Shown here one piece after another: positions 1-5,314 of a DNA stretch of 5,314 bases; the stretch's first letter is position 1, and each line of letters starts with the position of its first letter. The position numbers and the translations under genes were made by a program. The stretch covers positions 1-5,314 of the forward strand of contig JAJZSS010000159.1 in NCBI GenBank assembly GCA_021849525.1, read 5' to 3'. A model generated the notes under the pieces. The model was not told the origin of the DNA. It worked only from the letters and a program-made list of their open reading frames with translations, and did no database searches. This stretch comes from Chloroflexota bacterium. GTDB taxonomy: Bacteria > Chloroflexota > Anaerolineae > Anaerolineales > UBA4823.

Positions 1-781
1 TCGCCGTTACCGGCAGGTTAAAAGCCTGGGCGGCAAACGGCTCCAGCAAGATATCCTGCCCCAGGATCGCCGCCAGCAGCAAAACAAGATAGAAAAAGAA
101 CAGGGTTACCTGGCGATTTTCGAAGATCAAGGGCAGAAGCTCCCCGATCCGCTGGCGCTTCTCAATTGTTTCACGCTCTCCCGTCAGACGAGTTTCCAGG
201 CGGACCAATCCCATCCCGCCCAACCCCAGTGCCAGCAGGCCTACCAACCGAAACGCACTGACCATCACCTCGGGCGAATAGGGATCCAGCAGCCGGCTCA
301 GCAGCAGCGCCGTAACGATGATCCCTGAGATCATCATGAAGAACATCACCGCGATGGTGCGGGATCGACCTTTTTCGCCAGAAATCTCCGACGCCAGAGA
401 TAAATAAGAAACCGAAGCGAAATTAAATCCCATCCCCCACAGCCCAAATACCAGGATACCCACCAGGATTCCCAGCAGGCGGTGCTCAGCCATATAAAAT
501 GCCACCTGCGGGGCCAGGATCACCCCCGTTACCACCAGTCCGAGCCCCAACAGGATATAAGGCGTACGCCGGAATCCGAATATCGGGTGGCGGTCGGCAA
601 AAGAGCCAATTGCAATCTGGATCGGAGAAAAAAGGTAGGGGAACGATGCCAGTGCTGCTACCAGGGTAGCCGAAATCGCCAGCTCTTTGATCATGACCCG
701 ATTTAATGTGCTGTTGATTGGCACCAAGGTCATCGCCACTGCCATGTGAATCAAGCCAAGTTGGATGCGTCTCCGCAGCAT
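1..781 (-). CDS. PucC/BCD-family major facilitator transporter (3' part cut by the window edge)
   Basis: The first 260 residues of an inner-membrane transporter are visible; the family is usually about 420-470 residues, so the C-terminal half lies beyond the left edge. Start: ATG at 781, preceded by GGGGAG with a 7-base spacer. Seen: a basic N-terminus (MLRRRIQLGL), then hydrophobic stretches near residues 10-28, 36-60, 74-92, 102-130, 141-163, 172-193 and 225-242. The cytoplasmic loop GSFADRHPIFGFRRTPYI (59-76) and the segment GQDILLEPFAAQAFNLPV (241-258) both resemble the PucC/LhaA/Bch2 family, where they read roughly 'SDTHRSxLGWRRxPYI' and 'QDxLLEPYGGxV'. Characterised relatives act in bacteriochlorophyll delivery or light-harvesting complex assembly in phototrophs. 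Relatives also occur in genomes without photosynthesis, so the substrate here is unknown. It is separated from dus by 135 bases and appears to have its own promoter. Family assignment is fairly sure; function is not. Confidence 0.8.
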   Translation of the reverse strand, partial: MLRRRIQLGLIHMAVAMTLVPINSTLNRVMIKELAISATLVAALASFPYLFSPIQIAIGSFADRHPIFGFRRTPYILLGLGLVVTGVILAPQVAFYMAEHRLLGILVGILVFGLWGMGFNFASVSYLSLASEISGEKGRSRTIAVMFFMMISGIIVTALLLSRLLDPYSPEVMVSAFRLVGLLALGLGGMGLVRLETRLTGERETIEKRQRIGELLPLIFENRQVTLFFFYLVLLLAAILGQDILLEPFAAQAFNLPVTA

Positions 782-788
782 TTAGATG

Positions 789-794
789 CTCCCC
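789..794 (-). promoter_or_regulatory. Ribosome binding site of the PucC-like gene
   Basis: The minus strand reads GGGGAG followed by seven bases (CATCTAA) and the ATG at 781. Both the sequence and the spacing suit a Shine-Dalgarno site, and they fix the start ahead of the internal ATG at codon 13. The TAA just before the ATG also closes that reading frame upstream. Confidence 0.65.
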
Positions 795-809
795 AGGAAA
801 AAATTAAAA

Positions 810-840
810 ATCTGATAAGTCTTGTAGAAATTTATCAGAT
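810..840. promoter_or_regulatory. Spaced inverted repeat, candidate operator
   Basis: ATCTGATAA (810-818) and TTATCAGAT (832-840) are perfect 9-base inverted copies separated by 13 bases, so the half-site centres lie 22 bases apart, about two helical turns on the same DNA face. One arm overlaps the predicted -10 box and the other lies just past the predicted start of transcription. This is the arrangement expected for a repressor site. A transcript starting near 821 would contain only one arm, which argues against an RNA hairpin. The stem is AT-rich and has no T-tract typical of a terminator. The binding protein cannot be named. Confidence 0.45.
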
Positions 841-856
841 ATTAGCCCCAGGTCAA
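829..856 (-). promoter_or_regulatory. Probable sigma-70-type promoter of the PucC-like gene
   Basis: On the minus strand a TTGACC -35 box (851-856, five of six consensus bases) is followed after 16 bases by TAAATT (829-834, four of six). The surrounding sequence is AT-rich. Predicted transcription would begin near 821, giving a leader of about 40 bases that includes the GGGGAG ribosome binding site. The -10 box overlaps one arm of the inverted repeat at 810-840, which would let a bound protein block RNA polymerase. The assignment rests on sequence match alone. Confidence 0.5.
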
Positions 857-916
857 TGTAAGTTTACGTAGATTTTCTATAAAGTACGGTGAATGGAATA
901 TGCGTCCGTCGAAGGC

Positions 917-1918
917 TCACGCACCGGCAGCATACAGGCTTTCGACTTTTGCCAGGAAGTTCTGGGAGTCCGTCTCGGTCAAAAGCTGGCGGCGTTCCGC
1001 TACGCTCTTAAACAGCGGTCCCAGGTAGTGCGCCGCATGTTTGCGGAAAAGCACCAGTCCACGCTCCGGGCCATAAAATTCCTGCATCCGCCCCAGGTGA
1101 TCGTACACAATCTGGTGCACCTGCTCGCGGGTTACGTCTTCCCGATCCAGGCGTGCGAAAATCCATGGATTGCCGATCGCCGCCCGGCCGACCATCACCC
1201 CGTCACAGCCGGTATGCGCTTTGAGACGGTCGATATCTGCCACTGTTCGCACATCCCCATTCCCTATCACCGGAATGTGCAGCGCCTGCTTGATCTCCGC
1301 GATGGCATCCCAATCCGCTTCGCCGCCGTACCCTTGCGCCTTCGTCCGCCCATGCACCGCCACCAGCGCTCCCCCATTATCTTCAATGATCCTGGCGATA
1401 TCCAGGTAATTGCGGCTCTCCGCATCCCACCCCAGGCGGATCTTTCCGGTCACCGGCACAGGCAGATTCTGGCTGAGCAGGCGAAAGATTGAAGCTACTT
1501 TGCCTGGCTCGCGCAGCAATCCCGCCCCTGCCCCGCGCCCCGCTACCGATTTGTCCGAACAGCCCATATTGATATCGATAATATCCGGTTGGTAGGGCAC
1601 GAGCATTTGCGCCGCCTTGAGCAGGCGCTGGGGATCATCATCGAAGATCTGGAAGACGACCGGGCGTTCAGCCTCCAGATAGGCAAATTTGGCTTCGATC
1701 CGCTTGAGGATATGCACCACATCGATGGCATTGATGAACTCGGTATAGCTCATCGCCGAGCCGATGGAACGGCAGAGCGACCGGAAAGGCTGGTCCGAAT
1801 AGCCGTCCATCGGCGACAGGATGAGATCGCCGTGCACCGCCACCCCGCCAACCCTGAAAGCCGGCTCGATGGCTAATGCCGCATTGGATGCAGTGAGAGG
1901 ATCAGGAAAAGACATCAT
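917..1918 (-). CDS. dus: tRNA-dihydrouridine synthase, DusB-like
   Basis: A cytoplasmic FMN-dependent enzyme that uses NADPH to reduce specific uridines in tRNA to dihydrouridine. The 333 residues match the family length, and the protein has the expected TIM barrel followed by a helical C-terminal domain (about 255-333). Seen in order: SPMDGYSD (35-42, usually PMAGxTD), NMGC (117-120) with catalytic Cys120, TGKIRLGW (157-164), VHGRT (188-192), GNGDV (219-223) and GRAAIGNPWIF (244-254), the last three forming the FMN phosphate site. The usual Pro after the catalytic Cys is Ser121. Two ATGs stand in tandem at 1918 and 1915, and neither has a clear Shine-Dalgarno sequence. The N-terminus is about 20 residues longer than in typical DusB, so a later start near residue 22-28 is possible. 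The radA stop lies 27 bases upstream, which suggests co-transcription. I see no terminator after the TGA. Which uridine is modified cannot be read from sequence. Confidence 0.92.
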   Translation of the reverse strand: MMSFPDPLTASNAALAIEPAFRVGGVAVHGDLILSPMDGYSDQPFRSLCRSIGSAMSYTEFINAIDVVHILKRIEAKFAYLEAERPVVFQIFDDDPQRLLKAAQMLVPYQPDIIDINMGCSDKSVAGRGAGAGLLREPGKVASIFRLLSQNLPVPVTGKIRLGWDAESRNYLDIARIIEDNGGALVAVHGRTKAQGYGGEADWDAIAEIKQALHIPVIGNGDVRTVADIDRLKAHTGCDGVMVGRAAIGNPWIFARLDREDVTREQVHQIVYDHLGRMQEFYGPERGLVLFRKHAAHYLGPLFKSVAERRQLLTETDSQNFLAKVESLYAAGA

Positions 1919-1945
1919 GCTGCCAGCAAATCAAGTGGGCTGCGC

Positions 1946-3346
1946 TTATTCCCCTGCCATCAGGGCATGCTCCAGCGCCTGGTTGACCGAACGCGCTTCA
2001 ATTATTTGCATCCCATCCGGCCAGGGCTCCCCGCGCCGCAGGCGCTTGGGCACAATGGCAGTCTTAAAGCCCAGCTTGGCAGCCTCGCGCAGGCGCGCCG
2101 GCATCTGCCCCACCATGCGCAGCTCTCCCGACAGTCCGATCTCGCCGATCAAGACGGTATCTGCCCGCAGGGGAGCATTCCGGATCGAAGAAGTGATCGC
2201 CGCCGCCACCGCCAGGTCAGCTGCCGGTTCATCGATGGTCAGCCCACCGACCACATTGACGAACACGTCCTGGTCGCCCAGCTTCAGTCCTAACCGTCGG
2301 GTAAGCACGGCCACCACCAGCAGCACGCGGTTGAAATCGACCCCATTTGGTGTGCGCCGTGGGTTCCCAAACGAAGTCGGCGTGGTCAGGCCCTGCACCT
2401 CCACCAGCAGCGGGCGCGTCCCCTCCATCGTCACGGCAATCGCCGAGCCGGGGGCGTTGATCATCCGCTCCGCCAGGAAAGCTTCTGAGGGGTTGCTGAC
2501 TTCCACCATGCCGCGCTCCTGCATCTCGAACACCCCCACTTCCGAGGTCGCTCCAAACCGGTTTTTCACCGAGCGCAGCAGACGATACGACTGGAAGCGG
2601 TCCCCTTCCAGGTATAACACCGTATCCACAATATGCTCCAGCACGCGTGGCCCGGCAATCGCCCCTTCTTTGGTCACGTGTCCGATTAAAAACACCGCCA
2701 TACTTGAGCCCTTGGCCAATTCTCGCAAGCGCGAAGCACACTCGCGTACCTGCGATACGGAACCGGCTGAAGAATCCAGATCGTCCAGGGTTGTGGTCTG
2801 GATCGAATCGACAATCAGCAAGTCCGGGTGCAGCTGCTGCAGATGCCCTTCGATCACAGCCAGGTTCGTCTCAGTGACTAGGTATAGCTGGTCGGGCACC
2901 TCAGCCTCTTTCGCCCCATTGTCGGCGCTCCGCAGCAGGCGCAAAGCCCGCATTTTGATCTGGCGCTCGGATTCTTCTCCGGAGACGTACAGGACTTTCT
3001 GGCGAGAGGCGATTTCCAGGGCGACCTGCAGAAGCAGGGTGGATTTCCCGATCCCCGGATCGCCGCCAATCAGGACGATCGAACCCGGTACCACTCCGCC
3101 GCCCAGCACCCGTCCAAACTCGCTGATCGATACCGGCATCCGTTCATCCACGTCGCCGCCGATCTCATCCAGGCGGCGCGGCGCCGAGCGCCCACCGCCC
3201 AGCGGTCTCACCGCCGGCGCTGCGGTAGGAGTCACCACTTCTTCCACCAGGCTGTTCCAGGTGCCGCACTGCGGGCAGCGCCCCATCATCCGGGCAAAAC
3301 GCCGCCCGCACTGTTGGCATACGTATTCGCTTCGACTTTTGCTCAT
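1946..3346 (-). CDS. radA: DNA repair/recombination protein RadA (Sms)
   Basis: RadA is a RecA-like ATPase that helps process recombination intermediates and extends strand exchange by DNA branch migration. The 466 residues match the family (about 450-460). Seen in order: an N-terminal four-cysteine zinc finger (Cys10, Cys13, Cys24, Cys27); Walker A GGDPGIGKST (94-103); VSGEES (121-126); Walker B LLIVDSIQ (176-183); the RadA-specific KNRFG motif (261-265); and a C-terminal Lon-protease-like domain (about 285-466) in which EPAADLAV (373-380) sits where Lon carries its catalytic serine, so it is not expected to be a protease. The start at 3346 (MSKSRSEYVC) was chosen because it puts the zinc finger at the usual distance from the N-terminus. 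An in-frame ATG at 3397 would add 17 residues encoded by the upstream hairpin. There is no clear ribosome binding site. It lies downstream of clpC and upstream of dus. Confidence 0.97.
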   Translation of the reverse strand: MSKSRSEYVCQQCGRRFARMMGRCPQCGTWNSLVEEVVTPTAAPAVRPLGGGRSAPRRLDEIGGDVDERMPVSISEFGRVLGGGVVPGSIVLIGGDPGIGKSTLLLQVALEIASRQKVLYVSGEESERQIKMRALRLLRSADNGAKEAEVPDQLYLVTETNLAVIEGHLQQLHPDLLIVDSIQTTTLDDLDSSAGSVSQVRECASRLRELAKGSSMAVFLIGHVTKEGAIAGPRVLEHIVDTVLYLEGDRFQSYRLLRSVKNRFGATSEVGVFEMQERGMVEVSNPSEAFLAERMINAPGSAIAVTMEGTRPLLVEVQGLTTPTSFGNPRRTPNGVDFNRVLLVVAVLTRRLGLKLGDQDVFVNVVGGLTIDEPAADLAVAAAITSSIRNAPLRADTVLIGEIGLSGELRMVGQMPARLREAAKLGFKTAIVPKRLRRGEPWPDGMQIIEARSVNQALEHALMAGE

Positions 3347-3352
3347 AGCTTG

Positions 3353-3358
3353 ATTATA
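3353..3358 (-). promoter_or_regulatory. Possible -10 box for radA
   Basis: The minus strand carries a perfect TATAAT six bases before the radA ATG at 3346. If used, transcription would begin at or very near the start codon, giving a leaderless or nearly leaderless message, which fits the absence of a Shine-Dalgarno sequence. Against it, no good -35 box is found 16-18 bases upstream, where the hairpin at 3359-3398 lies, and there is no TGn extension. The hexamer may simply be part of the T-rich tail of that hairpin. Confidence 0.3.
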
Positions 3359-3398
3359 AATGGGGTTTACCCGCCTGGAGTGGCGGATAAACCCCATT
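3359..3398 (-). terminator. Hairpin, probable intrinsic terminator after clpC
   Basis: Arms at 3359-3375 and 3382-3398 pair over 17 positions with a single mismatch (3370 against 3387) and a 6-base loop. The core is GGGGTTTA paired with TAAACCCC plus an inner CCGCC/GGCGG. On the minus strand the last arm bases and what follows read ATTTATAAT, a modest T-rich tail. The hairpin stands 65 bases past the clpC stop and 12 bases before the radA start. The tail is less uniform than in a strong terminator, so attenuation or partial read-through into radA is also possible. On the plus strand no T-tract follows. Confidence 0.65.
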
Positions 3399-3425
3399 GG
3401 TCCCTTATTCTGGCGTATTACAAAC

Positions 3426-3479
3426 GATCAGGCGGCTGCCATAGATCAGCCTGCAGCTAATGATCAAGCAGCCGCAATC
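3426..3479 (-). repeat. Three imperfect 18-base tandem repeats across the clpC stop
   Basis: Three consecutive 18-base units (3462-3479, 3444-3461, 3426-3443) each end in TGATC on the minus strand and are 11 to 13 of 18 identical pairwise. Because 18 is a multiple of three, all stay in the clpC frame and read as the last residues IAAA-stop, then S-LAAG-stop, then S-MAAA-stop. The genuine end of clpC is thus followed by two decayed copies of its own tail and stop codon. This looks like an old slippage duplication; a regulatory role is not evident. Confidence 0.5.
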
Positions 3480-5314
3480 GCCTCAGGCGGCTCGGGAATT
3501 TCTTCCGATTTGCGATGCAGGAAGACCTCCCCATCTTTCACGTCCACCAGGATCACTTCTCCGTCCTTAAACTCTCCGGAGAGCAGAGCGTCTGATAATG
3601 GATCTTCCACCTTCTGCTGGATCACCCGGCGCAGCGGGCGGGCGCCCATATCCGGGTCATATCCCAGCTCGGCAATCAAATCCAACGCTGCCGGGGAGAT
3701 CTCAAGCTGGATCTGGTTTTCTTCCAGGCGCTTCCCCACCTTGTTGACTTCCAGCTCCACGATTTGCTGGATATCCTGCTTGTTCAACGAGCGGAACACG
3801 ATCACCGAATCCAGGCGGTTGATAAACTCTGGCCGGAAAACCCGCTTGAGCGAATCGGTCAGCTTCTTGCGCATCTCATCATACGCCAGGCGTTCTTCAG
3901 TTTCCTCGTCCCGCTTGAGGGCAAACCCCAGCGTAGACTGGCGCTTGATCATGTCTGCCCCCACATTGGAGGTCATCACGATGATCGCATTCCGGAAGTC
4001 TACCTTGTGCCCGCGGGCGTCCGAGAGATGTCCCTCTTCCATGATCTGCAGCAGCATATTATGCGCTTCAGGGTGTGCCTTCTCGATCTCATCGAACACC
4101 ACGATCGAGTAAGGCCGGCGGCGCAAAGCTTCGGTCAGCTGCCCGGCTTCTTCGTAGCCCACGTATCCGGGCGGAGCGCCTACCAGCCGCGAGACAGTAT
4201 GCCGTTCCATGAACTCGGACATATCCAGCTGGATCAAAGCCTCTTCGCTGCCGAAAAGGAACCGCGCCAGAGCCTTGGTCAGCTCGGTCTTCCCAACCCC
4301 GGTCGGTCCCAGGAAAATAAACGATCCAATTGGACGGCGGGGGTCTTTTAGCCCCGCCCGCGCCCGGCGTACGGCTTTCGATATCGACTGGATCGCCTCT
4401 TCTTGCCCAACGATCTGTTTGCTCAGCTCATCTTCCATCTGCATTAAGCGCTGCGATTCTTCCTGGGCGATCTGCATCACCGGCACGCCGGTCCACATGG
4501 AAACCACCTCGGCAATATCGTTTGCCGTCACGATCGGGCTGTTTGCCCGATCCCAGGTGGAGCGCAGTCGCTCGATCTGGCGCTCCAGACCATCGATTTC
4601 TTCCTGGATCTCCTGCGCATCATCGCTGCGCCCGTCTTCAACGGTCAGCGCATAATTCTGGCGCGCCTCCCGCAGTTTGCCCATCATCTCCTTGGCCGAT
4701 TTCGCCGCCGGGCTTTTATACATCCGGACTCGCGAGGAAGACTCGTCGATCAGATCGATCGCCTTATCCGGCAAAAAGCGCTCGGTGACATACCGCGACG
4801 ACAGGTGCGCCGCTGCATCCAGGGCTTCATCCGAGATCGTCAGCCGGTGGTGCTCTTCATAAGCCGAGCGCACCCCCCGCAAGATCTCAATCGTCTCATC
4901 CACCGAGGGCTCATCAACAACGACGGGCTGGAAGCGGCGTTCCAGGGCTGCATCCGATTCGATATGCTTGCGATATTCGTCGATGGTCGTTGCGCCTATC
5001 ACCTGCAGCTCGCCGCGCGAGAGCGCCGGCTTGAGGATATTGGCAGCATCTACAGACGAGCCGGCTGCCCCCGCCCCAACCAGCATGTGGACTTCATCGA
5101 TGAATAAAATCGCCCCAGAGGCTTTCAGCTCGTCAATGACCCGCTTGAGGCGCTCCTCGAATTGCCCACGATACATTGTGCCTGCCACCAACGAGCCCAC
5201 ATCCAGCTGCAGCACGCGTTTGTCCAGCAGAGGTCCCGGCACATCGCCTTCCACAATCCGCTGCGCCAGACCTTCCACGATCGCAGTCTTACCTACACCC
5301 GGCTCGCCGAGATC
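3464..5314 (-). CDS. clpC: ClpC-type AAA+ unfoldase of the Clp protease (5' part cut by the window edge)
   Basis: ClpC unfolds proteins with ATP and threads them into the ClpP peptidase. The 616 visible residues (numbered from the window edge) begin inside the first Walker A, so about 200 residues holding the Clp N-domain are missing. Seen in order: D1 Walker A GEPGVGKT (3-10), pore loop MYRG (Tyr48), Walker B ILFIDEVH (69-76), arginine-finger region ALERRFQPV (123-131), coiled-coil middle domain (about 207-257) of the short ClpC type rather than the longer ClpB type, D2 Walker A GPTGVGKT (336-343), pore loop GYVGYE (383-388), Walker B VVFDEIEK (405-412), the ClpP-docking tripeptide LGF (462-464), RPEFINRLD (494-502) and sensor-2 GARPLRR (557-563). 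Both ATPase sites look intact. LGF supports a partnership with ClpP, which is not in this window. The C-terminus is Glu/Pro/Ala-rich. The middle-domain tip lacks the usual Phe (see findings). radA follows 117 bases downstream. Confidence 0.96.
   Translation of the reverse strand, partial: DLGEPGVGKTAIVEGLAQRIVEGDVPGPLLDKRVLQLDVGSLVAGTMYRGQFEERLKRVIDELKASGAILFIDEVHMLVGAGAAGSSVDAANILKPALSRGELQVIGATTIDEYRKHIESDAALERRFQPVVVDEPSVDETIEILRGVRSAYEEHHRLTISDEALDAAAHLSSRYVTERFLPDKAIDLIDESSSRVRMYKSPAAKSAKEMMGKLREARQNYALTVEDGRSDDAQEIQEEIDGLERQIERLRSTWDRANSPIVTANDIAEVVSMWTGVPVMQIAQEESQRLMQMEDELSKQIVGQEEAIQSISKAVRRARAGLKDPRRPIGSFIFLGPTGVGKTELTKALARFLFGSEEALIQLDMSEFMERHTVSRLVGAPPGYVGYEEAGQLTEALRRRPYSIVVFDEIEKAHPEAHNMLLQIMEEGHLSDARGHKVDFRNAIIVMTSNVGADMIKRQSTLGFALKRDEETEERLAYDEMRKKLTDSLKRVFRPEFINRLDSVIVFRSLNKQDIQQIVELEVNKVGKRLEENQIQLEISPAALDLIAELGYDPDMGARPLRRVIQQKVEDPLSDALLSGEFKDGEVILVDVKDGEVFLHRKSEEIPEPPEAIAAA

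Noticed and set aside
862..892. Short symmetric strings such as GTAAGTTTAC and TACGTA in the AT-rich gap
   Set aside because: They are short, overlap no recognised element, and are expected by chance in AT-rich DNA.
893..1492. Plus-strand open frame of 199 codons starting in the dus-pucC gap
   Set aside because: It lies almost wholly antisense to the well-supported dus gene, its protein has no recognisable domain, and it is rich in His/Arg/Pro as expected for the complement of a coding strand.
2229..2741. Minus-strand open frame of 170 codons inside radA
   Set aside because: It is another frame of radA; the Gly/Arg-rich translation has no domain and radA itself is intact across this stretch.
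1821..3353. Plus-strand open frame of 510 codons
   Set aside because: It is antisense to radA over nearly its full length. The Ser/Arg/Thr-rich, motif-free translation is typical of a shadow frame in a GC-rich gene.
3347..3397. 17-residue N-terminal extension of RadA from an ATG at 3397
   Set aside because: The added residues are encoded by the hairpin and its tail and would push the zinc finger away from its usual N-terminal place. An AAGGGA stands before this ATG but only three bases away, which is too close for a convincing ribosome binding site. The start at 3346 is preferred, though the longer form is not excluded.
3360..4112. Plus-strand open frame of 250 codons with an Ala/Asp/Gln-rich start
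   Set aside because: It begins inside the hairpin and runs antisense to clpC. The repetitive beginning is only the plus-strand reading of the 18-base repeats.
1..5314. CRISPR arrays, tRNA or rRNA genes, insertion sequences, prophage or defence genes
   Set aside because: No regularly spaced repeats, no clover-leaf or rRNA motifs, and no transposase or integrase motifs were seen. Nearly all of the window is accounted for by four conserved genes, so I do not claim a new system here.

Overview
The window reads as ordinary chromosomal DNA from a bacterium of the Chloroflexota, most likely an Anaerolineae-type lineage. That placement is an inference from the mix of genes (a PucC-family transporter near a clpC-radA pair) and the general look of the proteins; no rRNA or other decisive marker is present. 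All four genes lie on the minus strand, so transcription runs from high to low coordinates. Two of them are cut by the window edges.

In the order of transcription: (1) a ClpC-type AAA+ unfoldase (5314-3464), lacking its N-terminal domain because the window begins inside its first Walker A motif; (2) a 117-base gap holding an 18-base tandem repeat that reiterates the clpC stop codon, a long hairpin that looks like the clpC terminator, and a TATAAT just before the next start; (3) radA (3346-1946), the RecA-like/Lon-like recombination factor; (4) 27 bases later, a DusB-like tRNA-dihydrouridine synthase (1918-917), probably co-transcribed with radA; (5) a 135-base AT-rich gap with a good sigma-70-type promoter and a perfect 9-base spaced inverted repeat lying over its -10 box; (6) a PucC/BCD-family major facilitator protein (781-1), cut off at the left edge.

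The clpC-radA adjacency recalls the Bacillota ctsR-mcsA-mcsB-clpC-radA stress operon: protein quality control next to recombination repair. The dus gene adds a tRNA-modification housekeeping function. The PucC-like transporter looks separately controlled. I found no mobile element, CRISPR array, RNA gene, or clearly new multi-gene system. The points most worth a second look are the probable operator in front of the transporter gene, the missing aromatic residue at the tip of the ClpC middle domain, and the compact clpC-radA junction.
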